64,000 nucleotides of DNA from Clostridia bacterium (GCA_017527065.1 JAFXQO010000003.1:1-64000); one strand, 5' to 3'; counted from the stretch's first letter, positions 35,668-44,034 are shown. Notes: generated from the sequence alone by a model not told the origin. Numbers and translations: made by a program.

Positions 35668-36171
35668 ACTGATAGCCTCCCTTTTATTGTGTGTTGTCAT
35701 GTGAAACAGCGGGTCGCCGTTCTCCTCCGCGCCGTACTGGACCATGCCGCCCTTTTCCATGGCCCGGCGGGAGGCGATGTTGTCTTTGGCGCATCCGCCG
35801 TGAACGCCTTGAAGGGAGAAATCCTCCGCGGCGATTCTCAGCAGCGCCTTCACGCACTGCGTTCCGTAGCCTTTATTCCGATACGCCTCGTCCAGCAGGA
35901 TGAAGATCTCCGGCTCTGTGTGGCTCCGGCGGCCGTCCAGGCCGCACCAGCCCATGAAGGCGCCCGGCTCATCCGCGGCGCAGACCGCGAGGCACAGGTG
36001 ATACACGCAGCCCGCCCTGTTCTTCGCGTAGTGATCGCGCATGCGGGAAATCACGCCGCGGGCCTCCGCTTTGGAGATCGGGCGATGGTCGGAAGGCCAG
36101 GTCCTGACGACCTCGGCCAGATCGTCATCGGTGACAAAATGAAGAATCAGCCGATCCGTCCTGTAATCCAT
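34738..36171 (-). CDS. GNAT domain in one open frame with the ROK kinase (possible fusion)
   Basis: From the ATG at 36171 (GAGGAGG 6 bases upstream) the frame runs 477 codons. Residues 1-168 are a RimJ/RimL-type GNAT: DRLILHFVTDDDLAEVVRTW, EPEIFILLDEAYRNKGYGTQ (acetyl-CoA loop) and KDNIASRRAMEKGGMVQYG. The GNAT-specific part is 35668-36171. Where a stop would be expected (after GDPLFHMTTHNKREAIS) there is none, and residue 169 is the kinase Met. The cell may therefore make both a GNAT-kinase fusion and free kinase. A sequencing error removing a stop or frame shift cannot be excluded. Confidence 0.65.
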   Translation of the reverse strand: MDYRTDRLILHFVTDDDLAEVVRTWPSDHRPISKAEARGVISRMRDHYAKNRAGCVYHLCLAVCAADEPGAFMGWCGLDGRRSHTEPEIFILLDEAYRNKGYGTQCVKALLRIAAEDFSLQGVHGGCAKDNIASRRAMEKGGMVQYGAEENGDPLFHMTTHNKREAISMYYVGIDVGGTNLKAGVVDEQGKIISKVDCPTQVERGHEAVVENMAHLALKAIEKAGVSLDEVKSIGIGIPGVLDPRTGRVPFCTNLGWHDVPVIQLMQKVIDKPVYVDNDATVATLAENVAGVSAGAKSSVFLTLGTGVGGGVVIDGKVYSGAHGVGSELGHMITVAGGELCTCGNRGCWERYASATALIRMGTEAAKKHPESVLNEAKSISAKTVIDAAKAGDKAALEVFDEYTEHLAVGLVNIINFIDPEVIAIGGGVSAAGEFLVKPVREKLAKKVFYKTMPYARVELATLGNDAGIIGAAMLGK

Positions 36172-36194
36172 CGGTATCCTCCTCACCTTTCCGA

Positions 36195-37148
36195 TCATAT
36201 CGGGTTCGGGTCAGCCGCCTGCTCGGCGAGCGCCGCGCTCTTTTCCATGCGGGCCAGCATCCGCTTTTCGAGTTCCTTGACGGCGCTGTAGCCCTGCTGC
36301 TTGAGCATGAGGTTGCGCGCCGCCACCTCCAGCACCACCGCCACGTTGCGGCCGGGCCGGATGGGCAGCAGCAGCCAGGGCACCTGAACGCCGAGGAACT
36401 CGTGGGTCTGGTCGTCCAGCCCCACGCGGTCGTATTCCCGGCCCTCCACCCAGTGCTCCAGGTGAACGATCATGTCGATGGACTTCGAGCGCATGACCGA
36501 GCCGATGCCGAACATGGTGGCGATGTCGATGATGCCGATGCCGCGGATCTCCATGAGGTTTCTGACCATCTCGGGGGCTTCGCCGATGAGCCGGTTGTCG
36601 CTCACGCGCCGCATGTCCACCACGTCGTCGGCCACCAGCCGGTGTCCGCGCTTGACCAGCTCCAGCGCCGCCTCGCTCTTGCCCACGCCGCTTTCGCCGG
36701 TGAGCAGCACGCCCACGCCGTAGACCTCCACCAGCACCCCGTGCACCGTCTGCCGCGGCGCGAGGTGGTTGTTGAGGAAGTAGATCATGTCCGTCACCAG
36801 CTTCGTGGTGTCCACGTCGCTGCGATAGACGGGGATCTTGCGCGCCGCCGCCATCTGGATGAGGTCGTCCATGCCTTCGATCCGGCGGCAGATGATGACG
36901 CAGGGCACGTCGTAGCTCACGAAGCGCTCCAGCCGCTCCCGGCGCGTTTCGGGATCCAGCGAGTTGATGTAGCTGGTCTCCACCAGGCCCAGAATCTGGG
37001 GGCGTTCGCTGGCGAAATGCGCCCAGTACCCGGCGAAGGGCAGGCCGGGGCGGTTCACGTCGCTGGCCTCGATGGGCAGCTGCCCCGTCTCCGAAGGCAC
37101 GAGTTCGGTCAGCTTCAGCGCCCTGACCATCGTGGCCGCGTCTACCAT
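36195..37148 (-). CDS. hprK: HPr kinase/phosphorylase
   Basis: Phosphorylates and dephosphorylates Ser46 of HPr, the master switch of carbon-catabolite control in Bacillota. 317 residues. The C-terminal domain holds the conserved His (H136), Walker A GESGVGKS (151-158), and the HprK signature MEIRGIGIIDIATMFG. LVADDVVDMRR is also diagnostic. Its ATG overlaps the end of the HAD gene by 7 bases, and the GNAT-kinase frame starts 23 bases after its stop. Confidence 0.97.
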   Translation of the reverse strand: MVDAATMVRALKLTELVPSETGQLPIEASDVNRPGLPFAGYWAHFASERPQILGLVETSYINSLDPETRRERLERFVSYDVPCVIICRRIEGMDDLIQMAAARKIPVYRSDVDTTKLVTDMIYFLNNHLAPRQTVHGVLVEVYGVGVLLTGESGVGKSEAALELVKRGHRLVADDVVDMRRVSDNRLIGEAPEMVRNLMEIRGIGIIDIATMFGIGSVMRSKSIDMIVHLEHWVEGREYDRVGLDDQTHEFLGVQVPWLLLPIRPGRNVAVVLEVAARNLMLKQQGYSAVKELEKRMLARMEKSAALAEQAADPNPI

Positions 37149-37975
37149 GCTCCGCCGCCTCCGATCCGGCCCTCTTTGAGCAGCGCCTCGACTTCCTGCG
37201 CCACGCCGTCCTCCGCGTTGGAGGGCACCACGCGGGTCGACCGGGCTTTGACCTCGGGCGCGCCGTTTTCCATGGCGCAGCTGGTGCCGGCCCATTCCAG
37301 CATGTCCAGATCGTTCAGCCCGTCGCCGAAGGCGATGATCTCCTCCCGCGGCACGCCTGTGATCTCGCTCACCCGCGCCAGCGCCGCGGCCTTGCCCGCC
37401 GCCGGGCTCACGAATTCGATGAATTTCGGGTTTGACGTGGCGATTTTGACCCGGCCGGCGAAGCGCTCGCGAAGCACCGGCAGGAACTGCGACACGCGCT
37501 CGGCCGTGTCGATGGCCAGCATCTTCGGCGTGTCGAAGGGCAGCCAGGAAGACAGCTTCTCGCCCACGGCCTCCAGGCGCACCGGGCAGTTGAGGAAGGT
37601 TTGGTAATCCCGCGCGAACTGATTGGCCGTTTCGCACCAGAAGGCGTCGCCCTCGTAGGCCTGGATGTGCAGGCCCAATTCCTCGCACGCCCCGGCGATC
37701 TCGCGGCCGAGGGCGGCGGAGATGGGGAAGCTGGCGAGGGCCTTTTCCGTGCGCGGGTCGGCGATGAGCGCGCCGTTGTAGGCGATGAGGGGGGCGGTGA
37801 TGTTCAGCGTGTTGACGAAATAGCGCAGCGCGCAGGGCATTCGTCCGGAGGCCAGCACGACGCCCGCGCCCGCCTCGCCCGCGGCGCGCAGCGCCCTGAC
37901 GGTGCGCTCGGTGAGGCGGCTGGCGGGATCCAGCAGCGTCCCGTCCATATCAGCGGCGATCAGCCGGTAGGGCAT
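37142..37975 (-). CDS. HAD superfamily phosphatase, Cof type
   Basis: 277 residues. LIAADMDGTLLDPASRLTE (motif I with two Asp), VVLASGRMP (motif II), and IIAFGDGLNDLDMLEWAG (motif IV) define a Cof-type sugar-phosphate or FMN phosphatase with a C2 cap between about residues 85 and 190. AAAAGGAG is 9 bases before the ATG at 37975; the frame extending to 38059 crosses the promoter and is rejected. First gene of the operon HAD-hprK-GNAT-ROK kinase. Confidence 0.92.
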   Translation of the reverse strand: MPYRLIAADMDGTLLDPASRLTERTVRALRAAGEAGAGVVLASGRMPCALRYFVNTLNITAPLIAYNGALIADPRTEKALASFPISAALGREIAGACEELGLHIQAYEGDAFWCETANQFARDYQTFLNCPVRLEAVGEKLSSWLPFDTPKMLAIDTAERVSQFLPVLRERFAGRVKIATSNPKFIEFVSPAAGKAAALARVSEITGVPREEIIAFGDGLNDLDMLEWAGTSCAMENGAPEVKARSTRVVPSNAEDGVAQEVEALLKEGRIGGGGAW

Positions 37976-38003
37976 GGGTATCATCTCCTTTTCATCCATT
38001 TTC

Positions 38004-38032
38004 ATTATAATACAAAACCCGCGCCTCGGCAA
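38004..38032 (-). promoter_or_regulatory. Promoter of the HAD-hprK-kinase operon
   Basis: Minus strand TTGCCG (38032-38027), 17-base spacer, TATAAT (38009-38004), about 30 bases before the HAD start. Confidence 0.65.
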
Positions 38033-38052
38033 GCCGTATTTGCGCGATCGAA

Positions 38053-38081
38053 TTGACAAGCCGCCCGGCCGACGTTATACT
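38053..38081 (+). promoter_or_regulatory. Consensus SigA promoter of the DUF3885-peptidase gene
   Basis: TTGACA (38053-38058), 17-base spacer, TATACT (38076-38081). The start of transcription would be near 38088, which leaves no room for a ribosome site before the ATG at 38095 and argues for the later TTG start. Confidence 0.75.
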
Positions 38082-38115
38082 TGATTCAAACGACATGAGG
38101 AAAAGGGTGACGCGC

Positions 38116-39357
38116 TTGAGCCGGATAGAGAAGCTGATACTGAGCCGGGATTTCGACGACGAATCGCCGCATTTTTACCGCAATCCCTGGGCCCTGCGCT
38201 GCGAGCTCGGGCTTGGCGAGGGCGACGCGTGGACGAAAAGCGCCCGTGCGCGCGCGCGTGAAATCTATCATTTGCTGTTTCCGCGTCCGGCTGACGCGGT
38301 GCTCTTCGACGACGTGATGATCGACTACACCTTTGACAGCGGGGAGGATGTGTGCCTCGGCCCGGTGAGCGATGCGATCCGCGCGGAAAGCGCGCGGCTC
38401 CGCCGCCTGTTCCGCTATTACAGGCGCTGGCGGCACAGCGTGGTGAAAAACCTGCGCCCGCAAACCCCGCAGGACTTCGATGTGCGCAGCCGCGTGATCT
38501 GCTACGCGGACGGCAAACCCTTCGGCGACGAGGCGATCATCGACGATGAGATCGGCGAGCGCGGCTTCGGCGCGGGGCTGGTGTCCTATGAGAGCGAGTG
38601 CGTGCTGTGGGTGTACGACGGGCGCGGCTGCGACGCGGTATTCGCCACGCCCGAGGCCATGCTGGCGTTTTACGACAGGCTGTCGCCGTTTTTCCTTCAG
38701 TACGACGCGGCGGAGATGGCGCGGCGTCGCGAGGCGGCGCTCGACGTCTGCGAAGGGCGGCGCGAAAAGCGGCTGCTCGTCACGGGCTTCGAGCCCTTCG
38801 GCGGGGAGACGGTCAATCCCGCCTGGGAGGCGGTGAGCCGCCTGCCGGACGTCGTCGGCGAATACCGCCTGGAGAAGCTGCGGGTGCCCACGGTGTTCGG
38901 CGCTGCAGGGGAGGCGGCGCTGGATGCGGCGGCGCGGGTGAGGCCCGAGGCCGTGTTGTGCGTGGGGCAGGCGGGCGGCCGCGCCGCCGTCACGCCGGAG
39001 ATGATCGCCATAAACCTGCGCAGCGCGTCCATACCGGACAACGCGGGCAACCGGCCGCAGGACGAGCCAGTGGTTCCGGGCGGGCCGGACGGCCTGTTTT
39101 CCACGCTGCCCGTGCGGGCCATGGCGGCGCGCATCCGGGCGGCGGGACTGCCGGCGTTGGTGTCCTATTCGGCGGGGGCCTTCGTGTGCAACGACCTGAT
39201 GTATGCGACGCTGCATCATTTCCGGAACACAGGCGTGCGCGCGGGCTTCATCCACGTGCCCTACCTGCCCGAGCAGGCGAAGGACGGCGCGCCGTCCATG
39301 GCGCTCGGGGACATCGTGCGCGCGCTGACGGCGGCCATCGAAGCGCTGGATGAATAA
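38116..39357 (+). CDS. DUF3885-like domain fused to pyroglutamyl peptidase I
   Basis: 413 residues from a TTG preceded by AGGAAAAGGG at 8-bases spacing; an ATG at 38095 is in frame but would be almost leaderless. Residues 1-215 resemble DUF3885 (NPWALRCELGLGEG at the start; VLWVYDGRGCDAVFATPE near its end). Residues about 218-413 form a complete pyrrolidone carboxyl peptidase, which removes N-terminal pyroglutamate: VTGFEPFGGETVNPAWEAV, catalytic Glu in VTPEMIAINLR, Cys in SAGAFVCNDLMY and His in GFIHVPYLPEQ. All three catalytic residues are present. Peptidase I is normally a stand-alone protein of about 210 residues. Confidence 0.85.
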   Translation: MSRIEKLILSRDFDDESPHFYRNPWALRCELGLGEGDAWTKSARARAREIYHLLFPRPADAVLFDDVMIDYTFDSGEDVCLGPVSDAIRAESARLRRLFRYYRRWRHSVVKNLRPQTPQDFDVRSRVICYADGKPFGDEAIIDDEIGERGFGAGLVSYESECVLWVYDGRGCDAVFATPEAMLAFYDRLSPFFLQYDAAEMARRREAALDVCEGRREKRLLVTGFEPFGGETVNPAWEAVSRLPDVVGEYRLEKLRVPTVFGAAGEAALDAAARVRPEAVLCVGQAGGRAAVTPEMIAINLRSASIPDNAGNRPQDEPVVPGGPDGLFSTLPVRAMAARIRAAGLPALVSYSAGAFVCNDLMYATLHHFRNTGVRAGFIHVPYLPEQAKDGAPSMALGDIVRALTAAIEALDE

Positions 39358-39390
39358 ACGGCATTTCGGCGGAATTTCACGAATCCTTGA

Positions 39391-39419
39391 TTGCGCCTTC
39401 GGCGCTCTCATGGTATAAT
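39391..39419 (+). promoter_or_regulatory. Extended -10 promoter of the 5'-nucleotidase gene
   Basis: TGGTATAAT (39411-39419) is an extended -10 element; TTGCGC (39391-39396) gives a weak -35 at 17 bases. A dyad in the leader (CACAG...CTGTG near 39430-39445) could be an operator. Confidence 0.6.
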
Positions 39420-39475
39420 ACTCCTGTCACACAGTTGAGGGCTGTGGGTCTGACACAGAAAGGAGCGGAAACATT

Positions 39476-41143
39476 ATGAAGAAGATACTCGCGCTGCTGC
39501 TGGCGGCCATGCTGCTCATCTCCTGCGCCGCGCTGGCGGAGCAGGCGGAGGGCCTGCAGAAGGACGTCCTGGTGCTCTTTACCAGCGACGTGCACTGCGG
39601 CGTCGATCAGGGCTTCGGCTACGTCGGCCTGAAGGCCGTGAAGGACGCGGCCGAGGCGGCGGGCAGCTACGTGCTGCTGGTCGACGACGGCGACTCCATC
39701 CAGGGCGAACCCATCGGCACCATGACCAAGGGCGAGGCGAACATCGACCTGATGAACGCCGTGGGCTACGACATCGCCATCCCCGGCAACCATGAGTTCG
39801 ATTACGGCATGGATCGCTTCCTTGAGCTGACCGAAAAGGCCAATTTCCCCTACATCAGCTGCAACTTTAACAAGGAAGGCGAGCTGGTGTTCGATCCCTA
39901 CGTCATCAAGGAATTCGACGGCGTCAAGATCGCGTTCGTCGGCGTGACCACGCCCAAGACGCTGACCTCCTCCACGCCGCGCTATTTCCAGGATGAAGAG
40001 GGCAACTTCATCTACGGCTTCCTGCAGGACGAAACGGGCGAAGCCCTTTACGGCGCCGTGCAGGCCGCCGCTGACGCCGCCCGCGCCGAGGGCGCTCAGT
40101 ACGTCGTGGTCATGGGCCACATGGGCAACGTGGCCGAGGCCGAGCCCTGGACCTACGCCGACGTCATCTCCAACACCACCGGCATCGACGCCTTCCTGGA
40201 CGGCCACAGCCACGACACCGACCAGGTCGTGATGAAGAACAAGGACGGCGAGGACGTGTACCGCGCCGGATGCGGCACCAAGCTGGAAGGCATCGGCTGG
40301 CTGCGTATCGCCAAGGACGGCAAGCTGAGCACCGGCGTCTACCTGTGGAAGAACAGCGTGTCCGCGCCCGAGCTGCTGGGCCTTGAGAACGACATGACCG
40401 CCGCCATAGCGGCCGCGAAGGGCGAGCTGGACGCGAAGCTCAGCGAAGTGGTCGCCAAGAGCGCTGTTGACCTGGTTATCTACGATCCCGTGGCGGTCGA
40501 CGACAACGGCAAGAAGATCCGCATCGTGCGCCGCGCCGAGACCAACCTGGGCGACCTGTGCGCCGACGCTTACCTCGCCCAGTCCGGCGCGGATATTGCC
40601 TTCGTCAACGGCGGCGGCGTCCGCGTTGACATCCCCGCGGGCGACATCACGCTGAACGACATCCTGAAGGTGCATCCCTTCGGCAACGTCATGTGCGTGA
40701 TCGAAGTGACCGGCCAGCAGATCCTCGACGCGCTGGAGTGGGGCTCCCGCGCCATCCCCGGCGAGAGCGGCGGCTTCCTGCAGGTCGCGGGCCTGACCTA
40801 TGAGATTCACACCTACCTCGAGAGCACCTGCACGCAGGACGACAACGGCATGTTCGCCGGTGTGGCGGGCGAGTACCGCGTGAAGAACGTGATGGTGGGC
40901 GGCGAGCCGCTCGACCTGGAAAAGACTTACACGCTGGCTTCCCACAACTACATGCTCAAGGAACACGGCGACGGCTACACCATGTTCGACGGCGCGGTCA
41001 TCCTCCAGGATGAGGTCAAGCTGGACAACCAGGTGCTGATCGACTACATCACCGAGAACCTGGGCGGCGTCATCGGCGAAGAATACGCCGATCCCTACGG
41101 CCAGGGCCGCATCGTCGCCGTCGAGGCAGCCCCGGCGGAATAA
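39476..41143 (+). CDS. Secreted 5'-nucleotidase / UDP-sugar hydrolase family protein
   Basis: 555 residues. The signal sequence MKKILALLLAAMLLISCAALA contains LISC, a possible lipobox, and also a type I site at ALA, so either a lipoprotein or a released enzyme is possible. The metallophosphatase domain holds DVHCGV, DDGDSIQG, GNHEFDYGMD, MGHMGN and DGHSHDTD. The C-terminal nucleotide-recognition domain includes FVNGGGVRVDIPAGDITLNDI and HPFGNVMCVIEVTGQQILDA. Probably dephosphorylates extracellular nucleotides for uptake. AAAGGAG precedes the ATG. Confidence 0.94.
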   Translation: MKKILALLLAAMLLISCAALAEQAEGLQKDVLVLFTSDVHCGVDQGFGYVGLKAVKDAAEAAGSYVLLVDDGDSIQGEPIGTMTKGEANIDLMNAVGYDIAIPGNHEFDYGMDRFLELTEKANFPYISCNFNKEGELVFDPYVIKEFDGVKIAFVGVTTPKTLTSSTPRYFQDEEGNFIYGFLQDETGEALYGAVQAAADAARAEGAQYVVVMGHMGNVAEAEPWTYADVISNTTGIDAFLDGHSHDTDQVVMKNKDGEDVYRAGCGTKLEGIGWLRIAKDGKLSTGVYLWKNSVSAPELLGLENDMTAAIAAAKGELDAKLSEVVAKSAVDLVIYDPVAVDDNGKKIRIVRRAETNLGDLCADAYLAQSGADIAFVNGGGVRVDIPAGDITLNDILKVHPFGNVMCVIEVTGQQILDALEWGSRAIPGESGGFLQVAGLTYEIHTYLESTCTQDDNGMFAGVAGEYRVKNVMVGGEPLDLEKTYTLASHNYMLKEHGDGYTMFDGAVILQDEVKLDNQVLIDYITENLGGVIGEEYADPYGQGRIVAVEAAPAE

Positions 41144-41181
41144 CCGGACAGGCGGTCAACAAAACAGAGGCCCTCAACGCG

Positions 41182-41219
41182 AAACCGGCCGCGCCGCAGA
41201 AATGCGGCGCGGCCGGTTT
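41182..41219. terminator. Strong bidirectional terminator, 17-base perfect stem
   Basis: AAACCGGCCGCGCCGCA (41182-41198), GAAA tetraloop, TGCGGCGCGGCCGGTTT (41203-41219), T-run after. Lies between converging nucleotidase and MATE genes. Confidence 0.9.
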
Positions 41220-41230
41220 TTGGCCGTTCG

Positions 41231-42592
41231 TCACGCGGCCCCGGCGCTCTCCACTTCGCCCATGGCGCGCCTGTAGGCGCGGGCGAAGTAGATGTTTTCC
41301 GCGGTGGCGGTGAGCGTCCAGGAGAAGATGTAGAGAAGATACAGCGACTGGATGGTGTGGAAATGCGCGAAGATGGTGTAGATCCAGATCACCCGGAACA
41401 CGCACGCGCCGAGGAGCACGAACACCATCGGCACGATGCTCTTGCCCAGCGCGCGGGAGGCCACGATGGCGCAGTCCATGAAGGCGGAGAAGGCGTAGGA
41501 GCAGCCCATGATGCGCAGCCGGTGCAGCCCGGCCTCGATCACGGCCGGCTCCGCGGTGAACAGGGAGAGGAACGGCCGCCCGAACGCGACCAGCAGCCCG
41601 CCGATCAGCGCGCCCACGCCGAAGGCGTACGACACGCTGATGAGATAGCTCCTGATCACGCGCTCGCGCTTGCGCGCGCCGTAGTTCTGGCTCATGAAGC
41701 TGGCGCAGGCGGCGTAGAACGCGGCCATCACGTCGTAGACCAGCCCGTCCGCGTTCAGGGCCGCCGAGTTGCCCTCCACCATCACCGCGTCGAAGCTGTT
41801 CACGCCCGCCTGGATGAACAGATTCGCCAGGGAGAATATGGCGTTCTGGCAGCCGGAGGGCACGCCGATGGCCAGCAGCATGCGGGCCTTGCCGGGATCG
41901 AGCCGCAGCCGCGAAACCTCGAGGCGGATGAAGGACTTCTCGCGCAGCAGCGCGGCGATGATGAGTATGGCGGAGACGTACTGCGATATGACCGTGGCGG
42001 CGGCCACGCCCGCCACGTCCATGCGGCATGCGATCACGAACACCAGGTTCAGCGCCACGTTGAGCGCGCCGGCGATGGAGAGGTACAGAAGCGGCCTTCG
42101 CGTGTCGCCTGCGGCGCTCATGACGGCGTTGCCGAAATTGTAGATCGTCAGCGCCGGCATGCCCAGGAACACGATGCGCAGGTACATGGTCGCGCCGTCG
42201 ATGAGCTCGTCCTTGGTGCCCATGAGCTCCAGCACGCCCCGCGAGAACGCGACGCCCACGGCCAGCAGGATCAGGCCGATGAGCGCGCACAATACCGCCG
42301 CGGTGTGCACCGTCTCCCGCACGTCGCCCTCCGCCTTCGCGCCGAGGTAGCGCGCCGTGATCACGTTCACGCCGCTGCCGATGCCGATCAGAAAACCCAT
42401 GAACAGCCCCACGAGGATGGCCGTCGAGCCCACCGAGCCCAGCGCCTCCGGCCCCGCGAAGCGGCCCACCACGGCGATGTCCGCCATGTTGAACAGCACC
42501 TGCAGGACGTTGGAGAGCATCAGCGGGACGCTGAAGGCGAGGATCTGCCGCCCCAGAGGGCCCTCTGTCATGAACGAGGTGTCTTTTTTCAC
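41231..42592 (-). CDS. MATE family efflux transporter
   Basis: Cation-coupled multidrug exporter of 453 residues and about twelve membrane helices. TEGPLGRQILAFSVPLMLSN and LFNMADIAVVGRFAGPEALG are the MATE start; FLIGIGSGVNVITARYLGAK follows in the third helix. GAGGTG lies 8 bases before the GTG at 42592 and only 2 bases before another GTG at 42598, so the later one is preferred. Last gene of the parvulin-NUDIX-MATE operon, 19 bases after the NUDIX stop. Confidence 0.93.
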   Translation of the reverse strand: MKKDTSFMTEGPLGRQILAFSVPLMLSNVLQVLFNMADIAVVGRFAGPEALGSVGSTAILVGLFMGFLIGIGSGVNVITARYLGAKAEGDVRETVHTAAVLCALIGLILLAVGVAFSRGVLELMGTKDELIDGATMYLRIVFLGMPALTIYNFGNAVMSAAGDTRRPLLYLSIAGALNVALNLVFVIACRMDVAGVAAATVISQYVSAILIIAALLREKSFIRLEVSRLRLDPGKARMLLAIGVPSGCQNAIFSLANLFIQAGVNSFDAVMVEGNSAALNADGLVYDVMAAFYAACASFMSQNYGARKRERVIRSYLISVSYAFGVGALIGGLLVAFGRPFLSLFTAEPAVIEAGLHRLRIMGCSYAFSAFMDCAIVASRALGKSIVPMVFVLLGACVFRVIWIYTIFAHFHTIQSLYLLYIFSWTLTATAENIYFARAYRRAMGEVESAGAA

Positions 42593-42611
42593 AGACACCG
42601 CACCTCTTTCA

Positions 42612-43091
42612 TCATTTATTGCGATGCGTGATCAGCGCGAGGGATTCCGGCAGGCGGTCGATCTCGCGCTTGATGAAATCGGGATAGAGGTATTCCATCC
42701 TGACGCGCTCGAAGGCGAGCCACTCGAATGTGTTCACGCGGCCGTTGGACGCGTCGGCCTGCTGGAATATGTCGCCGCGCGCGCCGAGGTCCGCCGGGTC
42801 GACGAGGTAGTAGAGGCACAGCTCGTGGAAGCACTCGCCGGTCACGTCCTCGGTGAAGAAGCTCTCGTCGAGCCACAGCGGCCGGATGATCCTCGCCTCG
42901 ATGCCCAGTTCCTCCCGCAGCTCCCGCCGCAGGGCGTCGGCCGAGGCCTCGTGGAGCCGCACCCGGCCGCCCGGCAGGTAGAAGTAGGGGGCGCGGCCGT
43001 CGTGCATGGCCAGCAGCCGCCCGTCGTGAATGATGACGGCGCACACGCGGTCATTGAAATTGCCTTCCGGGGTTTTGAAGGTGATGTCCAT
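42612..43091 (-). CDS. NUDIX hydrolase
   Basis: 159 residues. The NUDIX box GGRVRLHEASADALRREL followed by REELGI fits Gx5Ex7REUxEExGU exactly. VCAVIIHDGRLLAMHDGRAPYFYLPG is the entry strand, and the tail (FEWLAFERVRMEYLYPDFIK) resembles enzymes that hydrolyse nucleotides or sanitise oxidised ones. GAAAGGAG precedes the ATG. Substrate not predictable. Confidence 0.9.
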   Translation of the reverse strand: MDITFKTPEGNFNDRVCAVIIHDGRLLAMHDGRAPYFYLPGGRVRLHEASADALRRELREELGIEARIIRPLWLDESFFTEDVTGECFHELCLYYLVDPADLGARGDIFQQADASNGRVNTFEWLAFERVRMEYLYPDFIKREIDRLPESLALITHRNK

Positions 43092-43125
43092 AGAGCGCTC
43101 CTTTCGGCGGCGACGTCCGGCCGCC

Positions 43126-43911
43126 TTACAGCAGCGTGAAGGGGGACTTGGGCTTTCCCTGGCCTGGCCGCTCGACGGGAAAGAGGATCTTCAGCTGCCT
43201 CACGCGGCTCTGATACGCCTGCTGGCGCTTCTCCTCGAGCAGGTGGGCTTTGATCTGATCCCTGGCCTGGTCGAAGGACACGGGCGCGCTGTCCTTTTTG
43301 CCGTCCAGCCGGATGATGTGGTAGCCGAACTGCGTCTTCACGGGGCCGCGCAGCTCGCCGACGTCCATGCTGAACACCGCCTGGTCGAACTCGGGCACCA
43401 TCTGGCCCCGGGTGAATTCGCCCAGCGCGCCGCCCTGCTGGGCGGAAGGGCAGGAGGAATGCAGGCGGGCGGCGTCCTCGAAGGCGAGGGAGCCGTCGTT
43501 CAGCTGCGCGAGGATGGCCTTGGCCTTGTCCTCGGAATCCACCAGGATGTGGCTGGCGCTCACCACCGGCTGCGCGTCGAACTGAGCGCGGTTGTCGTCG
43601 TAGAACTTGCGGGCCTCGATGTCGGTCACGGTGATGTTGTCGACGGCCTTGCTGATGGCGTATTGCGTGAGCAGCTGCTCCTTGATGCGCTGCAGCTCCT
43701 CCTTGAAGGCGGGCTCGCGCTCGTAGAGGTTGCGCATGGCCTCGGCCAGGAACAGGCGCTGGGCGATGAGCTGCTCCAGGATGGCGGCGCGGCCCTGGGC
43801 GTTCTGGTAGGCCTCGCCGCGAGGGCCCATCTGGGCGATCGCTTCGTCGATGTCGGAATCGTAAATGGCCTTGCCGTTCACGATGGCCAGGGGCGTTTGG
43901 GCGGTTTCCAT
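43126..43911 (-). CDS. Cytoplasmic parvulin-type peptidyl-prolyl isomerase
   Basis: 261 residues, SurA/PrsA layout without a signal peptide: an N-terminal helical chaperone part (ILEQLIAQRLFLAEAMRNLY) to about residue 115, then a parvulin domain VSASHILVDSEDKAKAIL, SCPSAQQGGALGEFTRGQM, FQ-type core and TQFGYHIIRLDG. The ATG at 43911 has AAAGGAG 11 bases upstream; an upstream extension has no basis. First gene of the operon with a NUDIX hydrolase and a MATE exporter. Related proteins in Clostridia are cytosolic folding factors. Confidence 0.92.
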   Translation of the reverse strand: METAQTPLAIVNGKAIYDSDIDEAIAQMGPRGEAYQNAQGRAAILEQLIAQRLFLAEAMRNLYEREPAFKEELQRIKEQLLTQYAISKAVDNITVTDIEARKFYDDNRAQFDAQPVVSASHILVDSEDKAKAILAQLNDGSLAFEDAARLHSSCPSAQQGGALGEFTRGQMVPEFDQAVFSMDVGELRGPVKTQFGYHIIRLDGKKDSAPVSFDQARDQIKAHLLEEKRQQAYQSRVRQLKILFPVERPGQGKPKSPFTLL

Positions 43912-43944
43912 AGCGGCATGAACTCCTTTATGATTGATGGATTC

Positions 43945-43974
43945 AGTATAGCACCGCGGGGCGGGCGGGTTCAA
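43945..43974 (-). promoter_or_regulatory. Promoter of the parvulin-NUDIX-MATE operon
   Basis: Minus strand TTGAAC (43974-43969), 18-base spacer, TATACT (43950-43945). Confidence 0.6.
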
Positions 43975-44005
43975 GGCAAATCATGTAATATCAATAAATC
44001 TCCTG

Positions 44006-44034
44006 TTGAGGGCGCGGCGTTTGTGTGGTATAAT
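44006..44034 (+). promoter_or_regulatory. Extended -10 promoter of the gene at 44072
   Basis: TTGAGG (44006-44011), 17-base spacer, TATAAT (44029-44034) with an upstream TG (TGGTATAAT). Confidence 0.7.
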
